Source of the DNA: Actinoplanes ianthinogenes
Lineage (GTDB): Bacteria; Actinomycetota; Actinomycetes; Mycobacteriales; Micromonosporaceae
DNA length: 64,000 nt
Assembly (NCBI RefSeq): GCF_018324205.1
Contig: NZ_AP023356.1
Location: 7,007,501 to 7,071,500, forward strand
Direction of reading: 5' to 3'
The position numbers and the translations under genes are program-made. A model generated the notes under the pieces. The model worked only from the letters and a program-made list of their open reading frames with translations, was not told the DNA's origin and ran no database searches. Positions 1 to 8,223 of this stretch are shown piece after piece; the first letter of the stretch is position 1, and each line of letters starts with the position of its first letter.

Positions 1-422
1 AGGGCCCTGTCCCGTGCCCGGATAGGGCCGCCAGGACCAGCCGGACAGTCTCCGGCTGGTGTTCAGGGCCCTGTCCCGTGCCCGGATAGGGCCATCAGGA
101 CCAGCCGGACTGTCTCCGGCTGGTGTTCAGGGCCCTGTCCCGTGCCCGGATAGGGCCACCAGGACCAGCCGGACAGTCTCCGGCTGGTGTTCAGGGCTGT
201 CCCGTGCCTGGATAGGGCCATCAGGACCAGCCGGACAGTCTCCGGCTGGTGCTCAGGGCCCTATCCCGTACCCGAATAGGGCCACCAGGACCAGCCGGAC
301 TGTCTCCGGCTGGTGCTCAGGGCCCTGTCCCATGCTCGGATAGGGCCGCCAGGACCAGCCGGACAGTTTCCGGCTGGTGTTCAGGGCCCTGTCCCATGCC
401 CGGATAGGGCCACCAGGACCAG
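1..422. repeat. tandem array of seven 62-64 bp palindromic repeats
   Basis: Copies start at 1, 65, 129, 193, 255, 319 and 383. The unit is 64 bp; the copy at 193 has lost 2 bp and the last copy diverges near 422. Each unit holds two hairpins. The first pairs GGCCCT with AGGGCC across about 15 bases. The second is a perfect 9-bp stem, CCAGCCGGA and TCCGGCTGG, around CAGTC or CTGTC. The array fills most of the space downstream of the minus-strand peptidase gene and shows no credible coding. The left end may continue outside the window. A related single palindrome sits at 53567-53623. It could be a REP-like repeat, a protein-binding array or structured RNA; the sequence does not decide. Confidence 0.9.
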
Positions 423-442
423 CCCGGGTTTGGGACGGCGAA

Positions 443-473
443 GGGCCCGGCGCCTTTCCCGAGCGCCGGGCCT
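443..473 (-). terminator. hairpin after the peptidase operon
   Basis: A 10-bp GC stem, GGCCCGGCGC with GCGCCGGGCC, has a 9-base loop just downstream of the minus-strand peptidase stop. GGACG and CGTCC can pair outside it. There is no clear U tract, as is common for actinobacterial terminators. Confidence 0.5.
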
Positions 474-487
474 CGTCCCCAGGGGAT

Positions 488-1825
488 CTATTTGGTGTAT
501 CTCTGGAGGAAGAGCGCCTCCGCGAGGGCCAGATTGGCGATCTCGGTCGGGTCGACGCTCTCGTTGGGGGCGTGGATGAGGGCCAGCGGTTCCTCGACGC
601 CCATCAGTACGATCTCCGCGTCCGGATACGTGTCGGCGAAGACGTTGGACAGGGGGATGGAGCCGCCCTGGCCGAGAGTGCTCATCTCCCGGCCGTAGGC
701 GTCGCGCATCGCGCCGGCCAGGGCCTGATATGCCGGGCCGCCGGTGCGGGCCTCGAACGGCTGCCCGAGGGCCTCCTTGACGACCTCCACCCGGACGCCC
801 CACGGCGCGGCCGCGTGCAGGTGGGCGATCAGCGCGTCCTGGGCCTTGACCGCGTCCATGCCCGGCGGCACCCGCAGGTTGAGCCGGGCCCGGGCGTGCG
901 GCTGGATGGCCGCGGCCGAGCCGACCACCGGCGGGCAGTCGATGCCGAGCACGGTCACCGCCGGACGGGCCCAGATCATGTCCGAGACCGATCCGTCGCC
1001 GAGCAGCTCGACGCCGTCCAGCAGGCCGGCGTCCGACTTGAACTGCGCGGTCGGGTACGGCGCCCCGCCCCAGGTCTGGTCGTGTTCCAGCCCGGCGATG
1101 GTGGTGTTCCCGGCCCGATCGCGCAGCGTGGACAGGATCTGGATGAGCGCCGCCAGCGCGTCCGGGGCGGCGCCGCCGAACATGCCGGAGTGCAGCTCCC
1201 CGTCCAGCGCCGAAACGCTCACCACCACGTTGACCAGGCCACGCAGCGTCACCGTGGTGGCCGGCTGGCCGACCGCCGCGTTGCCGGTGTCGCAGACCAG
1301 GATGGTGTCGGCGCGCAGCAGCTCCGGGTTGCGCACGACGAAGTCCTCCAGCCCGCCGGTGCCCTGCTCCTCGGAACCCTCGACGATCAGTTTCAGGTTC
1401 ACCGGGATGTCGTCGCCGAGCGCCCGCAGCGCGGTCAGGTGCATGACGATGTTGCCCTTGCAGTCGGCGGCGCCCCGGCCGTACCAGCGCCCGCCGACCT
1501 CGGTGAGCTGGAACGGCGGGGTCCGCCAGGCCTGCTCGCCGAGCGGCGGCTGCACGTCGTAGTGCGCGTAGAGCAGCACGGTCGGGGCGTCCGGCCGGCC
1601 GGCCGGACGGTACCCGTAGACCGCCTTGCTCCCGTCACTGGTCTCGTGCAGGCCCAGGTCGGTGAAGCCGACCTGGGCGAAGTGGTCCACCACCCAGGTC
1701 GCCGCGCGCTCGCACTCCTGGGGTGGGAACTGCCGTGGGTCGGCCACCGAGCGGATCGCCACCAGGTCGGCCAGGTCGGCCCGGGCCCGTGGCATCAGCT
1801 CGCTGATGCGCTCTCGCAGCTCCAC
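488..1825 (-). CDS. M20-family metallopeptidase (dipeptidase-like)
   Basis: A 445-residue zinc peptidase of the M20/M25/M40 family, expected to hydrolyse dipeptides or acylated amino acids in the cytoplasm. The metal-site motifs are in order: H88 in YAHYDVQP, D121 in GRGAADCKG, the Glu pair E152-E153 in EGSEEQG, D179 in VCDTGN and a late His in LIHAPNES. The dimerisation (lid) domain lies between the two halves of the catalytic domain, as usual, and the length is normal for the family. It starts with GTG 4 bases after the stop of the preceding gene, so it is the last gene of an operon with a small membrane protein, an amino acid permease and a DUF2231 protein. That context suggests uptake and breakdown of peptides or amino acid conjugates. 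The exact substrate is not visible. Confidence 0.88.
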   Translation of the reverse strand: MELRERISELMPRARADLADLVAIRSVADPRQFPPQECERAATWVVDHFAQVGFTDLGLHETSDGSKAVYGYRPAGRPDAPTVLLYAHYDVQPPLGEQAWRTPPFQLTEVGGRWYGRGAADCKGNIVMHLTALRALGDDIPVNLKLIVEGSEEQGTGGLEDFVVRNPELLRADTILVCDTGNAAVGQPATTVTLRGLVNVVVSVSALDGELHSGMFGGAAPDALAALIQILSTLRDRAGNTTIAGLEHDQTWGGAPYPTAQFKSDAGLLDGVELLGDGSVSDMIWARPAVTVLGIDCPPVVGSAAAIQPHARARLNLRVPPGMDAVKAQDALIAHLHAAAPWGVRVEVVKEALGQPFEARTGGPAYQALAGAMRDAYGREMSTLGQGGSIPLSNVFADTYPDAEIVLMGVEEPLALIHAPNESVDPTEIANLALAEALFLQRYTK

Positions 1826-1829
1826 GCTG

Positions 1830-2243
1830 TCACACCTCGGCCTTCTTGACGTCGTCGATGATGTCCTGGAAAGCGTCGATGTACTGCGGGCAGTACACCT
1901 TGATGATCAGCAGCTGGCCCTGGAGGACCCGGTTGTCCACCAGCACCGGACGCAGGCCGGGGCCGGCCGCGCCGTTGGTGAGCATCCCGTACAGGACGCC
2001 GCGCCGGAGCGAGTCGCCCGGGTCGTAGCAGATCGCACCGCCGTCGTCGCCCAGCACACGGGCGATCTGTTCGGTGGACGGCACCCGCAGCCCGGCCGAC
2101 TGAAGCTCGGACTGGAGCTGCTGCGCCTTGGCGTTGGCCTGCTCGGTCTCCTTCTTGCCGTGGTATCGGACCAGGCCCACCCCGGCGAGCAGCACGAACA
2201 GGATGCCGCTGATGAGATAGATGAGGAACCGCTTCTCGCTCAT
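1830..2243 (-). CDS. small membrane-anchored protein of unknown function
   Basis: A 137-residue protein with one N-terminal membrane segment (about residues 6-25), a short charged, possibly coiled stretch (about 28-50) and a soluble extracytoplasmic domain with two cysteines, in AICYDP and VYCPQY. The cysteine spacing and the YCPQY ending loosely resemble DUF732 domains of actinobacteria, but I do not claim membership. Its start overlaps the permease stop by 4 bases (ATGA), and the peptidase follows 4 bases after its own stop. It is therefore co-translated with the transporter and may be an accessory subunit; that role is inference from position only. Confidence 0.7.
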   Translation of the reverse strand: MSEKRFLIYLISGILFVLLAGVGLVRYHGKKETEQANAKAQQLQSELQSAGLRVPSTEQIARVLGDDGGAICYDPGDSLRRGVLYGMLTNGAAGPGLRPVLVDNRVLQGQLLIIKVYCPQYIDAFQDIIDDVKKAEV

Positions 2244-3691
2244 GCCGCGACCTCCGCCTCGTCAGCCGTAGCGGTCTTCCAGGAGGGTTTGCGGGCTCGG
2301 TAGAACAGGTAGGGCACCAGCAGGCCGAGACCGAGCGCGCCGCCCGCGACGATCGCCAGGTAGGCCCAGACGCTGCCGCCGCCGAACTGCGAGGACGGGA
2401 CGAAACCGATCAGCAGGGCGGCGAGCGAGGCGGCGAAGCCGACCCCGCACAGGGCGGTCAGCATCGGGGCCTTGTAGCCACGCGGGTGGTCGGGCTGGTT
2501 GCGGCGCAGGCGTACCGCAGCGACGAACATCAGCAGATACATGATCAGGTAGACCTGGGTGGTGATCACCGAGAAGATCCAGTACACGCTGGACACGTCC
2601 GGGATGAACGCGTAGGCCAGCGCGATCACGGTGGTGACCAGGCCCTGGACGACCAGGATGTTCTGCTGCACGCCGTGCTTGTTGAGCTTCTGGAGGTACG
2701 GCGGCAGGTAACCCTCGGTGCGGGAGATCAGCAGCAGGCCCCGGGACGGGCCGGCCAGCCAGGTGAGCATGCCACCCAGGGAGGCGGCCACCAGCATGAC
2801 GCCGAGGATCGGGGTGAGCCACTGCGAGTCGAACGCGGCGAACACCGCGTCGAACGCCTGCATCACACCGGCGGTGAGCGACAGCTCGTCGGCCGGCACG
2901 ATCCAGCTGATCGCCAGCGCGGGCAGGATGAAGATGAGCAGCACCAGGCCCATGGCCAGGAACATCGCCCGCGGGAACTCCTTGCCGGGCTTGCGCAGCG
3001 AGGAGACGTGCACCGCGTTCATCTCCATGCCCGAGTAGGACAGGAAGTTGTTCACGATCAGCACCAGGCTGGACAGGCCCGCCCAGGTCGGCAGCAGGTG
3101 GTCGGCGGTCATCGGCGCGGCCGACTCGTTGCCCTGGCCGAGGAACGCGATGCCCAGGATCACCAGCAGTGCGCCGGGGATCAGGGTGCCGATGATCAGG
3201 CCGCCGCTGGCCAGGCCGGCGACGCCCTTGGTGCCGCGGGACGAGACCCAGACGCCGGCCCAGTAGCAGACCATGATCACGATCGCGGTCCACAGGCCGC
3301 TGGACGCCAGATCCGGGTTGATCACATAGGCCAGCGTGCTGGCCACGAAGCCCAGCAGGCTCGGGTAGTAGAAGATGGTCATCGCGAACTGGCACCAGAC
3401 CGCGAGGAAGCCCATCGGCTTCGACAGGCCCTGGCTCACCCAGTTGTAGACGCCGCCGTTCCAGCCGGACGCCAGCTCCGCCGAGACCAGCGCGGTCGGC
3501 AGCAGGAAGACGATGGCCGGCACGATGTAGAGGAAGATGCTGGCGAGGCCGTAGACCGCCATGGTCGGCGATGGGCGAAGACTTGCCACCGAGCTGGTGG
3601 TCATCAGCGCCAGCGCCACCCAGGAGATGTAGGACACCGCTCGCGCGGATTTCGGCGGCTGTGTCGCTTGGTTTTCCGCCTCAGCGCTCAC
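2240..3691 (-). CDS. APC-superfamily amino acid permease, GadC-like
   Basis: A 483-residue integral membrane transporter with about 12 hydrophobic segments. The N-terminal half carries a stretch ending in YNWV, with PTALVSAELASGWNGG, typical of the glutamate/GABA antiporter branch of the APC superfamily. The substrate is probably an amino acid or its decarboxylation product. The GTG start overlaps the previous gene's stop (GTGA) and has a GGAGG-type ribosome site 5 bases upstream. It is followed at 4-base overlap by a small membrane protein and then by an M20 peptidase, so import of a substrate that the peptidase handles is plausible. No decarboxylase is adjacent, which argues against a classical acid-resistance role. 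Confidence 0.85.
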   Translation of the reverse strand: MSAEAENQATQPPKSARAVSYISWVALALMTTSSVASLRPSPTMAVYGLASIFLYIVPAIVFLLPTALVSAELASGWNGGVYNWVSQGLSKPMGFLAVWCQFAMTIFYYPSLLGFVASTLAYVINPDLASSGLWTAIVIMVCYWAGVWVSSRGTKGVAGLASGGLIIGTLIPGALLVILGIAFLGQGNESAAPMTADHLLPTWAGLSSLVLIVNNFLSYSGMEMNAVHVSSLRKPGKEFPRAMFLAMGLVLLIFILPALAISWIVPADELSLTAGVMQAFDAVFAAFDSQWLTPILGVMLVAASLGGMLTWLAGPSRGLLLISRTEGYLPPYLQKLNKHGVQQNILVVQGLVTTVIALAYAFIPDVSSVYWIFSVITTQVYLIMYLLMFVAAVRLRRNQPDHPRGYKAPMLTALCGVGFAASLAALLIGFVPSSQFGGGSVWAYLAIVAGGALGLGLLVPYLFYRARKPSWKTATADEAEVAA

Positions 3692-4128
3692 GCTGCCTCC
3701 CTTCGGGTAGTCGTAATCCCGGCGGAATCATCGGCGTGCCTGGATGTGGGTCGCCTCATCCCTGGAGAGCGGTTCGGATCGAGACGGCCGCCGTACCAGG
3801 ACGCGGCAAGAGCTGACAGGCAGCCGAGAAGTTCGAGCAGGAAGAGGCCGGGATCGACGGTGCGGTCGCTGGTCCGTACCCGGATCATCACGAGCACCGC
3901 GAAGAGGAACAGCACGCCCAGGTCGGCGAGCAGGATCGCGGCTCGCGGGCGCCCGACCACGGCGGCGAAGATGCCGCCGGCCAGACCGGCGAGCACATTC
4001 CAGTACGCCAGAGTGCCCACCATCGACGGGGCGCCGGCCAGGGTGGCCAGGTCCAGGATCGTCGCGACCAGGAACAGGCCGAGCGGGAACATCAACAGCA
4101 CCGGCTCCACCGGGTTACGTCTCCGCAT
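3688..4128 (-). CDS. DUF2231-like membrane protein
   Basis: A 146-residue protein with four hydrophobic segments. The first two, with FPLGLFLVATILDL and a Gly/Ala-rich second helix, match the DUF2231 pattern (HPxxVHFPIGL-like start followed by a four-helix bundle). The C-terminal 35 residues are polar and charged. The ATG at 4128 is chosen; a TTG nine bases earlier is also open. It is the first gene of the four-gene operon and its stop overlaps the start of the permease gene. The function of DUF2231 proteins is not established. Confidence 0.65.
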   Translation of the reverse strand: MRRRNPVEPVLLMFPLGLFLVATILDLATLAGAPSMVGTLAYWNVLAGLAGGIFAAVVGRPRAAILLADLGVLFLFAVLVMIRVRTSDRTVDPGLFLLELLGCLSALAASWYGGRLDPNRSPGMRRPTSRHADDSAGITTTRREAA

Positions 4129-4164
4129 ATCACCCAAGGGTCCGGATTTCGCCTGGTGAAAGCG

Positions 4165-5376
4165 TCACCCCGGACGGATGAAACGTCCTACCGAAGCCGC
4201 CCCGACGAGCATCCCGACCGCGATCGCGACCAGCAGCGACACCATGTCGGCGAGCCCGGTCACCCCCTGGATCGGGTCGCCGCCGATCCAGCTCTCCAGC
4301 CCGCGCAGGCCGTGCGACCCGGGCGTGAGCACGTAGAAGGCGCCCAGGTAGAGCACGTAGGCGGGCGGCATCCCGGGCCGCCGGCCGAGCAGCAGCGCGG
4401 TCGCCATCATCACCACGGCGCCCAGGAACGTGCCGGCCGGATCGCCCAGCGCGCGCGTCCCGGCCTCGACCACGGCGGCGGTGAGCAGCACCAGCCCGAG
4501 CGCCCACGGGAAGTCCCGCGGCGCCATCGAGAAGGTCAGCATCACCCCGGCCGCGAACAGCACCCAGCCGCCCCACACACCGGCCGGGCCGAGATTGCCT
4601 GGCACGGTGGTGTCGAACAGCCGGCTCTGCGGCACCTGGAGCAGGACCGTCGCCATCAGCGCGCCGAACGCCAGGACCAGCAGCACCACCGTGCTGTAGA
4701 CCAGCCGGGCCGCGCCCGCGGTCATCCGGTTCACCGCCAGCTCCAGGGCGGCCGCGCTGATCGCGTCCCCGGGGATGAAGTAGAACAGCGCCGGGACGAT
4801 CAGCTGGATCGGGCCGCCGTCGATCAGGCCGTGCTCGTAGATCGTCAGCACCACCGTGGTGACCAGCAGCGAGGCGAGGAACGGCTCGATCAGGACCAGG
4901 CGGCGGTGGCGGTTGCCGGCCACCACCAGCAGGCCGATCAGCAGGCCGGTCAGGGCCGAGACGCCGACCTGCTGCCAGGTGGCCTGCACCGAGATCCCGA
5001 AGCCGACGGTGAAGGCGACCAGCCCGAGCACCCGCCACGGCCGCGACCAGCGGCCGGGCTCGCGGCGGATCGCCGCGAGTCGGGCGGCCGCGTCCGGCGC
5101 GGACAGATCGGCCTCGCTGATCTCGCGCAGGAGGCCCTTGATCGTGGAAACCTGGTGCAGGGGCGGGACGCCGGGCTCCCGGGCGAAGGACAGCGTACGG
5201 TCCCCGACGGTGACCAGCGCCGCGTCGGCCAGAAAGGTCGCCTCCACGGTGTGCCCGTACGCCGCGGCCACCTCCCGGACGATCGCCTCGCACCGCATCG
5301 TCCCCTCGAAACTGGAGCTGAGCAGCCACTCGCTCAGCGGCCCGAGCAGTCCCAGCAGCTCCTTCTCGGTGGTCAT
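4165..5376 (-). CDS. threonine/serine exporter family protein (ThrE-like), second copy
   Basis: A 403-residue protein with a cytoplasmic N-terminal portion (about 1-115) holding the ThrE signature region, then about ten membrane helices in two five-helix halves. The FIPGDAISAAALELAVNRMTAG stretch is the conserved ThrE motif (pattern PG..I..a..el..g...aG). Family members export threonine and serine. The ATG at 5376 overlaps the stop of the neighbouring ThrE gene by 4 bases, so the two are translationally coupled paralogues. They are diverged, which suggests a heteromeric exporter or two substrate ranges. The gene ends at 4165, just before the head of the minus-strand peptidase operon. Confidence 0.85.
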   Translation of the reverse strand: MTTEKELLGLLGPLSEWLLSSSFEGTMRCEAIVREVAAAYGHTVEATFLADAALVTVGDRTLSFAREPGVPPLHQVSTIKGLLREISEADLSAPDAAARLAAIRREPGRWSRPWRVLGLVAFTVGFGISVQATWQQVGVSALTGLLIGLLVVAGNRHRRLVLIEPFLASLLVTTVVLTIYEHGLIDGGPIQLIVPALFYFIPGDAISAAALELAVNRMTAGAARLVYSTVVLLVLAFGALMATVLLQVPQSRLFDTTVPGNLGPAGVWGGWVLFAAGVMLTFSMAPRDFPWALGLVLLTAAVVEAGTRALGDPAGTFLGAVVMMATALLLGRRPGMPPAYVLYLGAFYVLTPGSHGLRGLESWIGGDPIQGVTGLADMVSLLVAIAVGMLVGAASVGRFIRPG

Positions 5377-6614
5377 CGGGTCATGGCCCGGACCAGCGGG
5401 TGCCCGCACAGCACCCCGAGCGCGATGGCGACCATCGTGCCGATCGAGCCGATCACGTCCTGCACCCCGCGTACCGTGTCCTGCCCGAGGTACTCGGTCA
5501 CCCCGATCAGGGTGAGCGCGCCTGGCACCAGCAGCCAGAACCCGGGCAGGAACGAGACCAGCGCCGGTGGCCCCGAGGGCCGGCGTTCCACCAGGTAGGC
5601 CACCACGGTCAGGGCCAGCGCCCCGACGAACCCGCTCAGGTAGCCGCCGAGCAACAGATTCCCGAGGTACTGCGCGAGGTAGCCGGAGTAGAGCACCAGC
5701 AGCAGCCAGCCGAACGAGCGTGGTGGCCCGGCGTGCAGCAGGTAGTTGCCGATCCCGACGATCAGGACACCCGCCCAGGGCGCCCACCAGCCGACCGTGT
5801 TCGGCGCCACGTCGCTGGGCGCGGCCGGTGCCGGCACGCCGGTGACGTGCGCCGCGCCGATGATCCCGAAGGCGAGCAGCATGAGCTGGAGGGCCCCGGC
5901 GACCAGCCGGCTGGAGCCGGTGATCATCTCGTACGCGGACAGCTCCACCACGCCCATGGTCAGCATCGCCCCGGGCAGGAAGGTCACCAGCGGCGCCACC
6001 ATGGCTCGCAGGTCGGCCTCCAGCCACCCGCCGCCGGCCAGCACGAAGGTGATCGCCGAGACGGCGAACGCGGCGATCACCGGCATGATCATCTGGACGC
6101 TGGCCCAGCGGCCGCCGACCAGCCGGAGCACCCCGATCAGCACCCCGAAAAGGCCGGCCAGCGCGACGTCGCCCCAGGTGGGGGCCAGGATCAGGCAGAT
6201 GCCGACGATCAGCACGGCGTGCCCGGTCACCCGCGTGACCGGCCCGAACCGCGGGGGCATGTCCACCGCGGCGAGCACCTGGCGGCTACCCGTCGCGGGC
6301 GGCACCTCGCCCCGCTGGGCGACCCGGAGCAGGTCGAACAGGGCGGCCGTCTGGTCCAGCCGGAGGCCGCCGCGCAGCTGCCGGGTCGGCTCCAGGGTGG
6401 CCGGCCGGCCCGGTTCCAGGGACACCACCACGTAGGTGGGCAGCACGCTGAACCTGGCGTGCGGGGCGCCGTACGCGGCCGCGACCCTCGACAGGTGCTC
6501 CTCGATCTGGTTGACCGCCTCGCCGGCGGCGGTGAGCGCGCTGCCCAGGAACAGCAGGAACTGTTGCAGATCCTGCTCGTCAGCGGGGGTGAGCGGCATG
6601 GTCGATGCGGCCAT
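5373..6614 (-). CDS. threonine/serine exporter family protein (ThrE-like), first copy
   Basis: A 413-residue protein with the same layout as its downstream neighbour: a soluble N-terminal region, then about ten membrane helices. The motif FLPGAMLTMGVVELSAYEMITG aligns with the one in the second copy. It is expected to export threonine, serine or similar small amino acids. A TACCTT box lies 8 bases before the ATG at 6614 on the minus strand, so the message may have almost no leader; an in-frame ATG at 6599 is the alternative. The gene diverges from the MFS transporter at 6724. Confidence 0.85.
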   Translation of the reverse strand: MAASTMPLTPADEQDLQQFLLFLGSALTAAGEAVNQIEEHLSRVAAAYGAPHARFSVLPTYVVVSLEPGRPATLEPTRQLRGGLRLDQTAALFDLLRVAQRGEVPPATGSRQVLAAVDMPPRFGPVTRVTGHAVLIVGICLILAPTWGDVALAGLFGVLIGVLRLVGGRWASVQMIMPVIAAFAVSAITFVLAGGGWLEADLRAMVAPLVTFLPGAMLTMGVVELSAYEMITGSSRLVAGALQLMLLAFGIIGAAHVTGVPAPAAPSDVAPNTVGWWAPWAGVLIVGIGNYLLHAGPPRSFGWLLLVLYSGYLAQYLGNLLLGGYLSGFVGALALTVVAYLVERRPSGPPALVSFLPGFWLLVPGALTLIGVTEYLGQDTVRGVQDVIGSIGTMVAIALGVLCGHPLVRAMTR

Positions 6615-6622
6615 GGGCTCCG

Positions 6623-6628
6623 AAGGTA
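6623..6628 (-). promoter_or_regulatory. -10 box for the ThrE pair
   Basis: TACCTT on the minus strand fits TANNNT. Its last base is 9 bases from the first base of the ATG, implying a leader of about 2 nt. No clear -35 was found. Confidence 0.4.
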
Positions 6629-6723
6629 GGCGGTTCCGCGGCCCGGCGATTCATCCGGCACGAACGATGCCGGTACGCGCCGGCGCCGGAGAGGCTGGCG
6701 GCATCGAAAGGGAGGGGCGGCCC

Positions 6724-8223
6724 ATGGCGGCGACGGATTCACCGGCAACGACCAACCGCGCGGCAGGACTCGGTGTCCTGCTCGCGGCCTGTGTGTCCGC
6801 GCTGGTGGTGAACGCCAACACGTCCGCCGTGACGATCCTGCTCCCGGCGATCAGCGAGGACGTCGGCGCCTCGGTGGACACGCTGCAGTGGGCGGTGACC
6901 GGGTACATGCTGGTCGGCGCCGCGGTGATCGTCACCTCCGGCGCGCTCGGCGACGTCTTCGGCCGCCGCCGGATCTTCCTCGGCGGCCTGGTCCTGTTCG
7001 TCCTGTCCTGCGCGCTGATCGCCCTCTCCTCGGCGGCGGCCGGGGTGATCGCCGGCCGGATGATCCAGGGCGCGGCCGGCTCGACCATCCTGGCCTGCGG
7101 GATGAGCCTGCTCTCGGTGGACTCGTCCGGCGCCGGGCAGATGAAGGCGATCACGCTGTGGGGCGCCGCGTCCGCGGTCGGCGGCGCGGCCGGTCCGCTG
7201 CTCGGCGGCGTGCTGGTCGACTCGACCGGCTGGCAGGGACTGTTCTGGATCGACGCGCTGATCGCCGCCCTGTGCATCCCGCTGACCTGGTTCACCGTGA
7301 AGGAGTCCCGCGACCCGGACCGGCCCCGGCAGATCGACGTGCTCGGCACCGTCCTGGTCGCGGTCCTGCTGGTCCCGCTGGTGCTGGCGCTCAGCGAGGG
7401 CGGCGACTGGGGCTGGTTCTCCGCGCCGACCGTCATCTGCCTGGTGATCGCGGTGCTCGGCGGCGTCGGGTTCGTCTGGGCCGAGCGGCGCGCCACCGCG
7501 CCGCTGGTCGACCTCCAGCTGCTGCGCAACCGGGTGCTGGTCGGCGCCGCGCTGGCGATCCTGCTGGTGGCCGGCGTGATCAACGCGCTGATGTACCTGC
7601 TCAGCCTCTACTTCCAGGACCCCAACGGATTCGGGATGACCGCGCTGGAGGCCGGCCTGGCCACGCTGCCGGCCGCGGCCGCGATGATCGCGATCACCCC
7701 GGTGATCACGCCGCTCGCGGTGAAGATCGGCCCGAGGTACGCGGTAGCGATCGGTTTCGGACTCTCCACGGTCGGCTGCGCGGCGCTCATCTTCGTCAGC
7801 CCGTCCTGGGGCTACGGCGCCTTCGTCCTCCCGCTGATCGTCCTCTCGGTCGGTCTCGGGCTGGCCAACGGCCCGGCGTCGTCCGCCTCGACCAGCGCGG
7901 TCGACGCCGACGAGGTCGGCCAGGCCTCCGGCATCTCCAACATGGCCCGCTACGTGGGCGGATCCCTCGCGGTCGCCGCCGCGGCCACCGTCTCCGCCGC
8001 GGCCACCGCCGGCCGGACCACCCCCGAGGGGATCTCGGACGGGCTCGGCGCCGGCGCGCTGCTGCTGGCGCTGATGTCCGCCGCCGGGGTGGCCCTGGTG
8101 CTCCTGCTGCGCCGGCACAGGTCCGAGCCGGCCACCGCCGTCCACCTCGCGGCCGCAGCCGCGGCGACCAGCCACACGATTCCGACCCGGCCGCAGCCGG
8201 CGACTACCGGAGGTGCTCGATGA
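6724..8223 (+). CDS. MFS transporter, DHA2 (14-helix) drug:H+ antiporter type
   Basis: A 499-residue membrane protein with about 14 hydrophobic segments. Motif A is GDVFGRRRIFLGG after helix 2, and the motif C-type stretch GGAAGPLLGGVLVD is in helix 5. These place it in the EmrB/QacA (DHA2) drug-efflux group. The ATG at 6724 has a strong GGGAGGGG ribosome site. Its stop overlaps the ATG of the following M24 peptidase (ATGA), so the two are co-expressed. Export of a peptide-like or amino-acid-derived toxin together with its hydrolysis is possible, but is inference from linkage. Confidence 0.9.
   Translation: MAATDSPATTNRAAGLGVLLAACVSALVVNANTSAVTILLPAISEDVGASVDTLQWAVTGYMLVGAAVIVTSGALGDVFGRRRIFLGGLVLFVLSCALIALSSAAAGVIAGRMIQGAAGSTILACGMSLLSVDSSGAGQMKAITLWGAASAVGGAAGPLLGGVLVDSTGWQGLFWIDALIAALCIPLTWFTVKESRDPDRPRQIDVLGTVLVAVLLVPLVLALSEGGDWGWFSAPTVICLVIAVLGGVGFVWAERRATAPLVDLQLLRNRVLVGAALAILLVAGVINALMYLLSLYFQDPNGFGMTALEAGLATLPAAAAMIAITPVITPLAVKIGPRYAVAIGFGLSTVGCAALIFVSPSWGYGAFVLPLIVLSVGLGLANGPASSASTSAVDADEVGQASGISNMARYVGGSLAVAAAATVSAAATAGRTTPEGISDGLGAGALLLALMSAAGVALVLLLRRHRSEPATAVHLAAAAAATSHTIPTRPQPATTGGAR

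Noticed and set aside
1..422. CRISPR array
   Set aside because: Units are contiguous repeats with no unique spacers, the repeat is too long, and no cas gene is present.
59..579. Short plus-strand open frames inside the left-end array
   Set aside because: They only translate the repeat unit, with no ribosome site, and change frame at the 2-bp deletion in the fourth copy.
2240..3691. Glutamate decarboxylase acid-resistance module (gadBC)
   Set aside because: The permease resembles GadC, but there is no decarboxylase gene beside it; the linked enzyme is an M20 peptidase.
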